From Rudaea sp. (GTDB lineage: Bacteria; Pseudomonadota; Gammaproteobacteria; Xanthomonadales; Rhodanobacteraceae), in contig JAICYA010000001.1 of NCBI GenBank assembly GCA_025934455.1, forward strand, positions 1-26,954: a DNA stretch of 26,954 nt, written 5' to 3'. Position 1 is the stretch's first letter. Each line of letters starts with the position of its first letter. The position numbers and the translations under genes were made by a program. The notes beneath the pieces were generated by a model. It was given only the letters and a program-made list of their open reading frames with translations, ran no database searches and was not told the DNA's origin. Of the stretch, positions 15,608 through 24,598 are shown piece by piece.

Positions 15608-18585
15608 GTCGTGTCGTCCTTCAATGCCGGATTCGGATTTCGCAGCCGCGCCAGATAACTGGTGCGCGGCCGCGTGTTGAGTTCGCCCAGCATCACGTAG
15701 TTGCGCGGTGAGGCTTTGGCCTTGGCCACGCCGGAATTTGCATCGGTGATATCGCCGAAGCGGATGGCCTGAGTCGGACACGCGGACTGGCAGGCCGTCA
15801 ATATTTCGCCGTCGCGGATGCGCCGATTGCCCTTGTCCGCTTCGATATGCGCGGTTTCGATGCGCTGGATGCAATAAGTACACTTTTCCATTATGCCGCG
15901 GCGGCGCACAGTCACTTCCGGATTGCGCTGCGCCTTCAAGGTTTCAGTGGTCTTGTCCGCGTATTGCAGGAAATTGAAACGCCGCACCTTGTACGGGCAA
16001 TTGTTGGAACAAAAGCGCGTGCCGACGCAACGGTTGTAGACCTGCACGTTCAGGCCCTCGGCATCGTGCACCGTCGCGCCGACCGGACACACGAGCTCGC
16101 ACGGTGCGTGTTCGCACATCATGCATGGCACCGGCTGCGAGTACATGTGCGGATTTTCCGCGTCGCCTTCGAAATAATGATCCACCCGAATCCAGTGCAT
16201 CTCGCGTCCGCGCTGCACCTGATCCTTGCCGACCACCGGGATATTGTTTTCGGCCTGACAGGCGATGGTGCAAGCCTTGCAGCCGATGCAGGCGTTCAAG
16301 TCGATGCTCATGCCCCAGGCGTAATCGCCGGGCGGGTAGTCGGCATACAGACTCGGCGGCGTGCCGGGAAAGCGTTCGTTCGCCGTGGCGAAATGCGCAT
16401 CGTGCAGAAACTCCTCCAGCGTGCCGACGCGCAGCAGATCGCGGCCTTCCATATTGAAGTGATGCTGCGTGCTCGCCAGCTCGTAACGCATATCGGTCTT
16501 GGTGATACGCAAACCATCGGCGCTCCACAACGCATCCGATGGGCGCAGTGCGTACGCATTGAAGCCACGGCCATCGCCGACATGTCCGGCGCGATTTCGT
16601 CCGTAACCCAGAGGCAGGGTGATGCTGCGTGCGGCCTGCCCGGGCATGATCCACACCGGCGCATTCAAGCGGTGATTGCGCAGACGCAACTCGATCATGT
16701 CGCCATTTCTCAATGCGTGTTGCGCCGCGAGTGCAGGCGAAATCAGCGCGGCGTTGTCCCAGGTCAGTTGCGTCAGCGGCTTCGGCAATTCCTGCAACCA
16801 GCCATTGTTGGCGAAGCGGCCATCGCCGATGGTGGGGTCGGGGCGGAACAGCAATTCCAATGCGCCAGCGTCATCTACCCGCGTGAATGACGCTGGCAGG
16901 AAATCGGTGCGCAACGTCGGCGCGACCGCGGGCAGCGCGGTATTTGCGACGACGCCGGCCTGTAACGCCGCGCTCCATGTTGCATCGTCCGGCAATGACG
17001 TTTGCCATTGCCGCCGCACCAGCGCATGCCCGTCGCGCACCTCGTCGCCGAGCAGTGCGGCCAACACTTCGTGCGCAGAATGGCCATCGTACAAGGGCGC
17101 TATCAGTGGTTGCGCAATGCTGGCCGTGCTATCGAAGGCGCGCGCGTCCGACCACGCTTCCAGCCGGTGCGCCAGCGGCAGATGCCATTCGGCAAGAACG
17201 CCGGTTTCGTCGCGATACAAACCCAGATGCAGCAGATGTGGCACGTTCTTCAACGCATTGGCAAAATCCAGATCGACGGGTGCGTCGTAGACCGGGTTGC
17301 TGTCGAGCACCAGCAATGTATCGACCGATCCGGCACGCATGACCGCGACCAGATCGGCCAAGCTGCCGCCATCACCGGGAAGTTTCTGCACCGACTCGCT
17401 GTAATCGATGGTCGCGCCGACATTGCCGAGCGCAGCATTGAGTGCGTGACCCAGCGCGTGCAGCCACGGCGGTTGCGCGTTGCCGACGACAACCAGCGAA
17501 GCGCCGCGATGGGCCTGCAGGTCCGCCGCGAGCGCGTCGAGCCATGCTGTTTGCTTCGCATCGGCTTGCGTGTCGCTGGCGACAGCGATGCCGAGGCGCT
17601 TGGCCAATTGCCGTGCGAACGCTTCGATGCGCGAGGATTCCAATGGCAAATGATGATCGGCCATCGCGCCGGTCAGCGAGGGCGTGGGTTCGACCACGTA
17701 CAGCCGTGACATCGTGTGCTGCGGATTTTCGGCGTCGCGCAATGCGGTGAAGTCGCGCGCATGACGCACACCGGCGGCCGGATCAAGCAGAAAATCCGCA
17801 TCCAGGGCGACAACGATTTGCGCGCGCTCGAAATGCAGGCGCGTCGCCAAGGGTTTGCCGAACGCGAGCGCAGCGCCGGCGATAGCATTGTCGTTGCCGG
17901 CCGGCTCGTGCACATGCCAGTGAGCGCGCGGATATTTCTTCGACAAGGCATCCAGTTGTGCCGACAAGGTGGGCGACGTGATCGCGCCGGTCAGTACGCA
18001 CAATCCAGCGCCGGCATTGCGCTCGAACTTTGCCGTTAGCGCAAGCAGCGCGGCGGAAAAATCATCCCAGCTTGCGGCGTCGGCGCCGCGCATCGGCGAT
18101 TGCGAGCGATCCGGATCCCACAACTGCAACACCGCCGCTTGCGCGAAAATATCGGTCGCGCCAAAGCTGGCCGGATGCTGCGGATTGCCTTCGATTTTGG
18201 TCGGGCGGCCCATGTGGTTTTCGACCAGCACGCCGTGCGCGTAACCGTCGCGAGTCAGCACGGTGGCGAAAAAGCGCGGCAGACCGTCGACCTGGCCGAT
18301 GGGCGCGTGTACGTAGGGCACGATCTGATCCTGCGGCGGATGACTGCACGCGGACAATCCGGCCAGTGCCAGCGACGCGCCCAGCAGCTTGAGGAATCCG
18401 CGCCGATCCAGGGCCAGGGTTTGCGCAAGTTGCGGATGCTGGGTGCGCAACCATGTCTGGAAACCTTCGCTGTCGGACAATTCCTCCAGACTGCGCCAGA
18501 ATACCGGTCCGCGCGCAGATGCCAGGCGCGCGCGCGCGGCGGCGGGATCAAATGCGATGGCGGCTGGTGGTATCAGCGATGGCAT
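15604..18585 (-). CDS. actB: alternative complex III subunit ActB (fused molybdopterin-oxidoreductase-like and iron-sulfur protein)
   Basis: 993 aa. A TAT-like motif DRRGFLK lies unusually deep (residues 60-66), followed by a hydrophobic stretch ending LSAC (Cys80). The large domain resembles molybdopterin oxidoreductases, but ActB proteins are known to lack the cofactor. From residue 766 the protein carries the ferredoxin part: C-x2-C-x2-C-x3-C (766-776), C-x2-C-x4-C-x3-C (821-833), C-x5-C-x3-C (853-863), C-x2-C (902-905) and C-x3-C (932-936), fitting three [4Fe-4S] and one [3Fe-4S]. It moves electrons from quinol in ActC toward the cytochromes. It overlaps actA by 13 nt. Confidence 0.95.
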   Translation of the reverse strand: MPSLIPPAAIAFDPAAARARLASARGPVFWRSLEELSDSEGFQTWLRTQHPQLAQTLALDRRGFLKLLGASLALAGLSACSHPPQDQIVPYVHAPIGQVDGLPRFFATVLTRDGYAHGVLVENHMGRPTKIEGNPQHPASFGATDIFAQAAVLQLWDPDRSQSPMRGADAASWDDFSAALLALTAKFERNAGAGLCVLTGAITSPTLSAQLDALSKKYPRAHWHVHEPAGNDNAIAGAALAFGKPLATRLHFERAQIVVALDADFLLDPAAGVRHARDFTALRDAENPQHTMSRLYVVEPTPSLTGAMADHHLPLESSRIEAFARQLAKRLGIAVASDTQADAKQTAWLDALAADLQAHRGASLVVVGNAQPPWLHALGHALNAALGNVGATIDYSESVQKLPGDGGSLADLVAVMRAGSVDTLLVLDSNPVYDAPVDLDFANALKNVPHLLHLGLYRDETGVLAEWHLPLAHRLEAWSDARAFDSTASIAQPLIAPLYDGHSAHEVLAALLGDEVRDGHALVRRQWQTSLPDDATWSAALQAGVVANTALPAVAPTLRTDFLPASFTRVDDAGALELLFRPDPTIGDGRFANNGWLQELPKPLTQLTWDNAALISPALAAQHALRNGDMIELRLRNHRLNAPVWIMPGQAARSITLPLGYGRNRAGHVGDGRGFNAYALRPSDALWSADGLRITKTDMRYELASTQHHFNMEGRDLLRVGTLEEFLHDAHFATANERFPGTPPSLYADYPPGDYAWGMSIDLNACIGCKACTIACQAENNIPVVGKDQVQRGREMHWIRVDHYFEGDAENPHMYSQPVPCMMCEHAPCELVCPVGATVHDAEGLNVQVYNRCVGTRFCSNNCPYKVRRFNFLQYADKTTETLKAQRNPEVTVRRRGIMEKCTYCIQRIETAHIEADKGNRRIRDGEILTACQSACPTQAIRFGDITDANSGVAKAKASPRNYVMLGELNTRPRTSYLARLRNPNPALKDDTT

Positions 18586-19220
18586 GTGGAACAGTCCGTC
18601 AGGCGACGCGTGTCGATGTAGTAATCGCGCGCAAGCCGTGTGCCGAGCGCGAGTTGATCCTGCGCCTGCCAGTGCAGGTTGTAGATTTCACTGCGCGGCC
18701 GCAGATGGTTTTGCGGCGCGCGATGGCAGGCCAGACACCATTGCATGGTCAGCGGTGCGACACGTGCGGTCAGCGGCATCTTGTCGATGCGACCGTGACA
18801 GGTTTCGCAACCGACGCCCTTGGCGATATGAATGGCGTGATTGAAATAGACGAAGTCCGGCAATTTGTACAAGCGTTGCCAGTGCAGCGGCACGCCGCTG
18901 CGGAATGCGGCGAGCAGCGGCGCCAGCGCCGGTTGATTTGTATACAACTGCGAATGGCAGGTCATGCAGGTGGACAAGGGCGGAATGCCGGCGAACGCGG
19001 ATTGCTCGACTGCAACGTGACAATAGCGACAGCCGATGCCGTCGTCGCCGACATGATGCTTGTGGCTGAACGGCACCGGTTGTTCGAGCGCCTCGTTCAT
19101 TCCCGCCGGATACGCCATCGACGCGCGCCACAGGAAAATCGCCACGCCCACCATCAGCACGGCGATGATCGCGCCAAGGCGGAAGAAAAATCCGAAGCGC
19201 CGATGGAAAAGTTGCGCCAT
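18573..19220 (-). CDS. actA: alternative complex III subunit ActA, pentaheme cytochrome c
   Basis: 215 aa. One N-terminal anchor helix (LGAIIAVLMVGVAIFLW) precedes a periplasmic domain with five CxxCH sites at residues 64, 85, 138, 162 and 210. PVPFSHKHHVGDDGIGCRYCH and the last CSTCHR are typical of ActA. It accepts electrons from ActB. The ATG at 19220 has AGGAG nine nt upstream and is followed by the anchor; the upstream extension to 19292 is not family-like. An 82-nt gap separates it from the upstream triheme cytochrome gene, the largest gap in the block and the best place for an internal promoter. Confidence 0.93.
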   Translation of the reverse strand: MAQLFHRRFGFFFRLGAIIAVLMVGVAIFLWRASMAYPAGMNEALEQPVPFSHKHHVGDDGIGCRYCHVAVEQSAFAGIPPLSTCMTCHSQLYTNQPALAPLLAAFRSGVPLHWQRLYKLPDFVYFNHAIHIAKGVGCETCHGRIDKMPLTARVAPLTMQWCLACHRAPQNHLRPRSEIYNLHWQAQDQLALGTRLARDYYIDTRRLTDCSTCHR

Positions 19221-19302
19221 CGAAGCGACTCCTATCCGATTGCGGTCGTCGCGGCATGGCAATGACCGTCGGGGATGCGGATGGCAACGCAACGCGGCAT
19301 GC

Positions 19303-20562
19303 TCAGCCGCCTGGTGACTTCATCTGTTCGCGCATGTCGCCAACTGTGTCGGCGCTGATCACGCTCGCACGATTACCCCAGGCATTGCGGATATAGCTGA
19401 CGACGGCGGCAATCTGCGCATCGTCGAGTTTTTCCTCGAAGGCAGGCATTTTCAGGCCTGTGGGTTTGGCCGCCGTGGCCGGCGTCACGGCACCGCCCAG
19501 GACCACACGCACCAGAGTATCCGCTTGCGCCGCTTGCACGGCTGAACTGCCTTTTAATGGCGGGAAGACATGGGCAAGTCCTTCACCGGCGTCCATGTGG
19601 CAGCCGCTGCAATTATCCGTATAGACGTCCGCACCGCGAGTCATGATTTGCGCATTGGCCGTGTCGGTCGAAGTATCGGATTGCTTGCCCGGGATGGCTT
19701 TAAGATTGGTCGCAATGGCGGTCAGATCGTCGTCGCTCAGATATTGCGTGGATTCGGCGACGACCTCGGCCATCGGCCCGGCGGCGGCGGATTTGGCGTT
19801 GGACCCGGTTTTCAGGTATTCGACGATCTCGGCCTTCGACCACGCACCCAGGCCATCGCGCAATCCGCCGGCCAGATTCGGCGCGAACGCATTTTCGCCG
19901 AAGCCGCCTTGCAGCGGTTTTTTCCTGTTCGGCGCGCCGGCGAAGTTCTTGTCGGTATGGCAGGCGCCGCAATGCCCCAGGCCCTGAACCAGATACGCGC
20001 CGCGATTCCACTGTTCGGATCGAGCGGGATCGCCGACGAAAGCGCCGGCGTCGAAATACAGTTTGTTCCACACCGCCATCGCGCTGCGGCGATCCAGCGG
20101 CCATGGCAATTGCGTGGGGCGATTCACCTGACGCACCGGCTCGAGCGTATCCAGATACGCCTTGATGTCGCGTACATCGGCTACGGTCGCCTTGGTATAC
20201 CAGGGATACGGAAACGCCGGGTACAAATGCTCGCCCGCGCGGTCGATGCCGATGTGCATGGCGCGATACACCTCGGCTTCGCTCCATTGACCGATGCCGG
20301 TGTCCTTGTCCGGTGTGATGTTGGTGGAATAGATGATGCCGAATGGTGTTGGTACCGCGCGGCCACCGGCAAAGGGCTTGCCGCCATCGGCGGTGTGACA
20401 GGCCGCGCAGTCGCCGGCCTTGACCAGATAGCTGCCATGGGCGATGGCGGAGTAGCGATCTGCGGCCTGCGCCGGCAGAGCCGACGCGATGAAGAAGAGC
20501 GTCGTCGCCGCGAATGCAATCAACAGGCGTCCGGCCACGCTGGCGTGCATGGCGGTAGTCAC
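19303..20562 (-). CDS. triheme cytochrome c subunit of a GMC-type membrane dehydrogenase
   Basis: About 419 aa. A Sec signal (RLLIAFAATTLFFIASALPAQA) is followed by three cytochrome c modules with CAACH, CGACH and CSGCH, in the order seen in cytochrome subunits of gluconate, sorbitol and alcohol dehydrogenases. YSTNITPDKDTGIGQWSEAEV and LKMPAFEEKLDDAQIAAVVSYIR are typical module parts. It carries electrons from the FAD subunit to quinone or directly to later cytochromes. A GTG at 20562 overlaps the upstream stop (GTGA); an ATG at 20550 is the alternative start and also keeps the whole signal peptide. Next downstream gene is actA. Confidence 0.9.
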   Translation of the reverse strand: MTTAMHASVAGRLLIAFAATTLFFIASALPAQAADRYSAIAHGSYLVKAGDCAACHTADGGKPFAGGRAVPTPFGIIYSTNITPDKDTGIGQWSEAEVYRAMHIGIDRAGEHLYPAFPYPWYTKATVADVRDIKAYLDTLEPVRQVNRPTQLPWPLDRRSAMAVWNKLYFDAGAFVGDPARSEQWNRGAYLVQGLGHCGACHTDKNFAGAPNRKKPLQGGFGENAFAPNLAGGLRDGLGAWSKAEIVEYLKTGSNAKSAAAGPMAEVVAESTQYLSDDDLTAIATNLKAIPGKQSDTSTDTANAQIMTRGADVYTDNCSGCHMDAGEGLAHVFPPLKGSSAVQAAQADTLVRVVLGGAVTPATAAKPTGLKMPAFEEKLDDAQIAAVVSYIRNAWGNRASVISADTVGDMREQMKSPGG

Positions 20563-22322
20563 GCCTGCACCAGCGGACCGGGGTTCTTCAGATACTGATT
20601 TTTGATCGCATCGATTGCCCAGTATGTCAGCGCACCGACCGTGCCGGTCGGGTTGTAACCGGCATTCTGCGGAAACACGGACGAGCCCATCACGAACACA
20701 TTCGGAACGTCCCACGATTGCAGATAGCGATTGACCACGCTGGTTTTCGGATCATCGCCCATGACTGCGCCGCCCGTGTTGTGCGTTGTCTGATAGGGGA
20801 TGATCGAGTAATGCCCGCTGCGCGGCTTGACGTGATACGAGCGCGGCTTCATCGCTTGGGCGATCAGGGTCGCTTTGGCGGTGAGAAAGCCCGACATGCC
20901 CAATTCGTTCTTGTGGAAGTCGAACGTCATGCGCAACAACGGATTGCCGTAGACGTCGCGATACGCCGGATCCAGGTCCAGATACGCATCGCGGTAGCTC
21001 ATCACGCTGCCGTGCGTGGCGATGCTCGCGGCCTTGAGGTAATTTTCCTGCAACGCCTTTTTCCAGCCCGCACCCCAGGTCGGCGTGCCTTCGGGCAGAT
21101 AGTGCTGCAGAATCGGGCGGCCGCCGGTGGTCCACAACGCGATGTAACCACCGCCGATGAAACCCTGCGGGCCATGATCGAAATTGTCGCCGTTGAATTC
21201 GTCGATGGCCTGACCCAGTGCGCCGGCGCCCATGAACGGATTCAGGGTCTCATTGAGGAAAACATCGACCGACGAAGTGATCTGATAGGCGTAATTGCGC
21301 CCGACCACGCCGGTGTTTGCCACCGGATCGTAAGGTTGGCCGATTTTCGAGAGCAGCAGCAGATGCACGTTGTGCTGGGCAAAGGCGCAGGCAACGACGA
21401 TGTTCGCCGGCTGCTCGAACTCGCGGCCCTGCGCATCCACATAGTTGACGCCGGTGGCGCGCTTGCCGCTCGAATCCAGATTGATGCGCGTCACGTTGCA
21501 TTGTGTACGATAGGAAAAATTATCCTTTTTCAACAGCACCGGCAGAATCATCGTCTGCGGGCTGGCCTTGGAATAATTGCCGCAGCCGAACCATTCGCAG
21601 AATCCGCAATAAGTGCAGGCGCCCATCTGCACGCCGTAAATGTTCTTGTACGGCTGCGACGTATTCGCCGCGGGGCAGGGGAACGGTTTGAAACCGGCTT
21701 CCTTCGCCGCCTTGTCGAACAGCACCGTGGCATAACTGCGCTTGAGCGGAGGATTCGGATAGCCGCGCTGGCGCGGTCCCTCGAACGGATTGCCGCCAGC
21801 CTGGATCGTGCCCTGGATATTTCCCGCCGTGCCGGAAATCCCGCACAGATAATCGAAACGATCGTAGTACGGTTCCAGATCGTCGTAAGTGATGCCCCAG
21901 TCCTGGATCGTCATGTCGGCGGGAATGAAGTTCTTGCCGTAACGCTGTTCGGTGTGACTGCGGATCGTGAAATCGGTGGGCAGGAAGCGCCACGTCTGAC
22001 CGTTCCAGTGCACGCCCGCGCCGCCGACGCCGGACGCCGGTCGGAACGATCCCAGATGGCGCATCGGCAACGCCGTCTGATCGATCGAATTGCGAAAGGT
22101 CAGGGTTTCGCGCTCGGGTTCCTCGAACAGTCCGTTGCGCACGGCGTAACGCAGTTCGTCCTGAATCGTGGCTGTGGAAAAATCCGGAACCGTGTCCCGA
22201 AAGCCGCCGCGTTCCAGTGCCAGCACCTGCAATCCGGCATCGGTGAGTTCCTGCGCCACGATCGCCGCGGTCAGTCCGAATCCGACCAGCACCACATCCA
22301 CTTCGGCCAGCCGCGTCGCCAT
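20559..22322 (-). CDS. GMC-family FAD dehydrogenase, large subunit (gluconate 2-dehydrogenase-like)
   Basis: 587 aa. The N-terminal Rossmann motif VVLVGFGLTAAIVAQEL with LALERGG binds FAD. The C-terminal HNTGG and GYNPTGT segments hold the expected active-site residues of the GMC family. A Cys-rich stretch, CTYCGFCEWFGC, could hold an Fe-S cluster, as reported for bacterial FAD-glucose dehydrogenase, though the spacing there differs (inference). The substrate is probably a sugar, sugar acid or alcohol in the periplasm and cannot be fixed from sequence. No TAT signal of its own is visible, so it likely travels with the small subunit. It starts 2 nt after the small-subunit stop. Confidence 0.9.
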   Translation of the reverse strand: MATRLAEVDVVLVGFGLTAAIVAQELTDAGLQVLALERGGFRDTVPDFSTATIQDELRYAVRNGLFEEPERETLTFRNSIDQTALPMRHLGSFRPASGVGGAGVHWNGQTWRFLPTDFTIRSHTEQRYGKNFIPADMTIQDWGITYDDLEPYYDRFDYLCGISGTAGNIQGTIQAGGNPFEGPRQRGYPNPPLKRSYATVLFDKAAKEAGFKPFPCPAANTSQPYKNIYGVQMGACTYCGFCEWFGCGNYSKASPQTMILPVLLKKDNFSYRTQCNVTRINLDSSGKRATGVNYVDAQGREFEQPANIVVACAFAQHNVHLLLLSKIGQPYDPVANTGVVGRNYAYQITSSVDVFLNETLNPFMGAGALGQAIDEFNGDNFDHGPQGFIGGGYIALWTTGGRPILQHYLPEGTPTWGAGWKKALQENYLKAASIATHGSVMSYRDAYLDLDPAYRDVYGNPLLRMTFDFHKNELGMSGFLTAKATLIAQAMKPRSYHVKPRSGHYSIIPYQTTHNTGGAVMGDDPKTSVVNRYLQSWDVPNVFVMGSSVFPQNAGYNPTGTVGALTYWAIDAIKNQYLKNPGPLVQA

Positions 22323-22324
22323 CG

Positions 22325-23011
22325 TCAACCGCCGTCGCGGTGCAGGTCGCCTCGGCCCTTCAGACCGACGGTCGGCAGAGTGTATGGTTTGCCGTAGTGT
22401 TCGATCTCGGCAATGTAGTTGTAGCGCGGGCCGGGAAATCCGATGAGTTTCCAACCCGCGAAATCGCGGTTGCCGCCATACATCGGGTCGGCCAGATAGC
22501 CTTCCTGGGTGTTCTGCAGCAACATCGTGAAAAAGGTTTTTGCGGGTACGTCGGGCAGCTCAATCTCGCCCTTTTCCAGTCCGTGAAGCACCGTGTCCTG
22601 TTCTTCGGGAGACAAGCGTTCAAATGACTTTGCGTACGTGTGCCCGCACCACGCCTGGATGTCGCGGATCGCGCTTCGATACAACTGCGCCGGCGTCAGC
22701 TTCAATTGGTAACCCTGCTGCTCGGTGCCGTGTTGCCACGGTCCGTGCATGTACCAGGCTTGCGCCAGTCCATACGGACCGCCAAGTTGACGGTCGATGA
22801 ATGTGACGATGCCGGCTTCTGCCGCACCGGGAATCAGGCGTTCCGTTGCCGCCGCGAGAAAACTCGTTTCCTGCGCCGTCAGAATGGACGGGGCGATTGC
22901 GGCAGAAAGCTCCGGCTGGGTCGCGGCACTGTGGCAACCACTCAAAACGGCCCCCGGCACCGCCAGCGACGCAGCCTGAAGAAAGCGCCGACGGGAAGTT
23001 GACGGATTCAT
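22325..23011 (-). CDS. gluconate 2-dehydrogenase subunit 3 family protein (TAT small subunit)
   Basis: 228 aa. The TAT signal SRRRFLQAASL is followed by a hydrophobic stretch ending SGCHSAA, a possible lipobox. The rest matches the Gluconate_2-dh3 family: ETSFLAAATERLIPG, TFIDRQLGGPYG, and FFTMLLQNTQEGYLADPMYGGNRDFAGWKLIGFPG, where the last is the most conserved part. The small subunit exports the cofactor-loaded large subunit. The ATG at 23011 has AAGGAAG 5-6 nt upstream. It is the first gene of the 16-kb respiratory block. Confidence 0.9.
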   Translation of the reverse strand: MNPSTSRRRFLQAASLAVPGAVLSGCHSAATQPELSAAIAPSILTAQETSFLAAATERLIPGAAEAGIVTFIDRQLGGPYGLAQAWYMHGPWQHGTEQQGYQLKLTPAQLYRSAIRDIQAWCGHTYAKSFERLSPEEQDTVLHGLEKGEIELPDVPAKTFFTMLLQNTQEGYLADPMYGGNRDFAGWKLIGFPGPRYNYIAEIEHYGKPYTLPTVGLKGRGDLHRDGG

Positions 23012-23116
23012 GGCGACTTCCTTGGCGGACCGATTGCGGGAGGCCATGTTCTCGCCGGCGCTGCGCAAGCATCTGTTCGCTGTCGCACATAGCTATTTTC
23101 GCGAATGGCGCGGCAC

Positions 23117-23332
23117 TCACTTCTTTTTTGCCGGGGCGGTCGTTTTCCTCGTTGCGGATTTCTTGCGTCCGCTACCGGATTTTTTCCCGCCTCCACTGAT
23201 CTTGTTTACGGTTGCCCAGGCGCGCCGACCGGATTCTTTTTCCGAAACGCCCTTGCGTTCGTAGCTTTTTTCGATATCGCGGGCCTGACGCTTCTGCTTG
23301 GCCGTGTACGCGCTCTTGCCGCCGCGTGGCAT
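23117..23332 (-). CDS. small basic protein annotated in databases as plasmid-stabilisation-like
   Basis: 71 aa: MPRGGKSAYTAKQKRQARDI, then a YERKGVSEKESGRRAWATVNK region, and a Gly/Lys/Ser-rich tail ending KKK. I recognise this conserved type (KYTxKQKRQA..IE.SYE.RG.S..EAE.RAWATVNK) from chromosomal genes often labelled plasmid stabilisation protein; the label has little functional support. The basic tail suggests nucleic-acid binding. AAGGAG lies 6 nt before the ATG. The longer frame to 23521 is a shadow over the promoter. A sigma-54 element lies 40 nt upstream. Confidence 0.85.
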   Translation of the reverse strand: MPRGGKSAYTAKQKRQARDIEKSYERKGVSEKESGRRAWATVNKISGGGKKSGSGRKKSATRKTTAPAKKK

Positions 23333-23371
23333 AAAGGACTCCTTGAGTAAACCATCGGACAACATCGCGTC

Positions 23372-23387
23372 AGCAAGCGATGTGCCA
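23372..23387 (-). promoter_or_regulatory. sigma-54 (-24/-12) promoter of the 71-aa basic protein
   Basis: On the minus strand TGGCACATCGCTTGCT matches TGGCAC-N5-TTGCT fully. The -12 G is at 23374, giving a start near 23362 and a 30-nt leader to the ATG at 23332. Two motifs of the AlgB-side type lie 148 and 179 bp upstream of the -12 G. Confidence 0.7.
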
Positions 23388-23515
23388 AAGTAACGTCCGC
23401 AAAGTGCGGCGCAATCATCATGGGTGCGCAAAGAACCAGCCGCCAAGGATTGGCAACGACGTTGCATGATGACTGCATCGGTTGCGCCGAGAATGCGTTG
23501 GCATTGTGCCGATCT

Positions 23516-23528
23516 ATGCAAAGTACAC
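23516..23528 (+). promoter_or_regulatory. candidate enhancer (UAS) copy, degenerate
   Basis: ATGCAAAGTACAC differs at one position from TGCAA-N3-GCA. It shares the 9-bp word ATGCAAAGT with the site 31 bp away at 23547, the same spacing as the pairs near the AlgB-like gene. It lies in the gap 23333-23665 between a minus and a plus gene, so either could be the target. Besides these sites and the -24/-12 element I see nothing else in that gap. Confidence 0.45.
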
Positions 23529-23546
23529 TATTACGCAGAGGCAATC

Positions 23547-23559
23547 ATGCAAAGTGCAT
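23547..23559 (+). promoter_or_regulatory. candidate enhancer (UAS) copy, perfect inverted repeat
   Basis: ATGCAAAGTGCAT is ATGCA-N3-TGCAT, a perfect 5+5 inverted repeat that fits TGCAA-N3-GCA. Its centre (23553) is 179 bp from the -12 G at 23374, about 17 helical turns. Confidence 0.5.
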
Positions 23560-23665
23560 TACACGTGCGGTGCCGCGCCACGAAGTCAAGCGGTTATCAG
23601 CCGTATTCCAAACGCGCGCGATTACCTACGGTGATTGAGGCAACTCGCCGAGATGCGGCTTGACC

Positions 23666-24514
23666 ATGCCGACCGACACAAGCAAGAACTGCGCGGAACC
23701 CGGCAATAATGAGCGCGGACTTTCGAGTGAGGAAGCGCGCAAGGTCGAGAAGCAGGCGAATGTTTCCTCACCTGCCGTCTATGCGATCGTGCGTGCCGAA
23801 GGCGCGCAGGAACTTGGCCGCCCCGCCACCTCGTTGTGGTGGTCCGGCCTCGCCGCTGGAATTGCCATCAGCAGCTCGCTGTTCATGCAAGGCTTTCTCG
23901 AAGGCTACCTTCCCGATCAGCCATGGCGACCGTTGGTTTCCAAATTGGGTTACTGCGTCGGCTTTCTGATCGTGGTTCTGGCCCGGCTGCAATTGTCCAC
24001 CGAGATCACAATCACCGCCGTACTGCCTTTGCTTGCCAACCGCACGGCACATTCGCTGCGAATGGTGCTGCGCCTGTGGGCGATCGTGTTCGTGGCCAAC
24101 ATGAGTGGGACTGCGCTGGCGTCGGTGTTGGCGATCCACGCACACATCGCTTCACGCGAACAGATAGCGAGTTTTCATGCCGTGGCGCGGCCGCTGATCG
24201 AGAACAACGCGTTCGATCTGCTGATGCGCGGCATTCCCGCCGGATTCCTGATCGCCGCGATGGTCTGGATGTTGGCGGCTGCGAAGAACGCACATTTCTG
24301 GATCATCGCGATGATGACGTATCTCATCGCCATTGCGGGTCTGACCCATGTCGTGGTCGGTTCGGCAGAGGTGTTCCTGCTGATGTTCAGCGCGCAACTG
24401 GATCCATGGCGCGGCGTCTTCGGAGTGTTGCTGCCCGTGCTTGCCGGCAATGTGATTGGCGGAACCGGACTGTTCGCGATGCTGGCTTACGGCCAGGTCA
24501 AAGAGGAAATCTAG
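23666..24514 (+). CDS. formate/nitrite transporter (FNT) family membrane protein, YfdC-like
   Basis: 282 aa. A polar 50-residue head (GLSSEEARKVEKQANVSS) is followed by six helices, including LWWSGLAAGIAISSSLFMQGFL, KLGYCVGFLIVVLARLQLSTE, WAIVFVANMSGTALASVLAI and VVVGSAEVFLLMF. The longer soluble head and the LxxEx cytoplasmic segments are like YfdC and related FNT members of unknown substrate, not like FocA. It probably forms a pentameric channel for small anions. ATG at 23666 is preferred over a TTG at 23660; the ribosome site is weak for both. The next gene starts 84 nt downstream. Confidence 0.85.
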   Translation: MPTDTSKNCAEPGNNERGLSSEEARKVEKQANVSSPAVYAIVRAEGAQELGRPATSLWWSGLAAGIAISSSLFMQGFLEGYLPDQPWRPLVSKLGYCVGFLIVVLARLQLSTEITITAVLPLLANRTAHSLRMVLRLWAIVFVANMSGTALASVLAIHAHIASREQIASFHAVARPLIENNAFDLLMRGIPAGFLIAAMVWMLAAAKNAHFWIIAMMTYLIAIAGLTHVVVGSAEVFLLMFSAQLDPWRGVFGVLLPVLAGNVIGGTGLFAMLAYGQVKEEI

Positions 24515-24598
24515 CCAAGTCTTGCAGCAAGCGCGGCGAGACTCGAACGTGTACGCGCAATGGAAGCAGCAAAAGTTTTTGAAGCACAGGAGATTACG

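Noticed and set aside
20718..22397. 559-codon plus-strand open frame opposite the GMC dehydrogenase
   Set aside because: Antisense shadow of a clearly conserved gene in GC-rich DNA; no recognisable protein.
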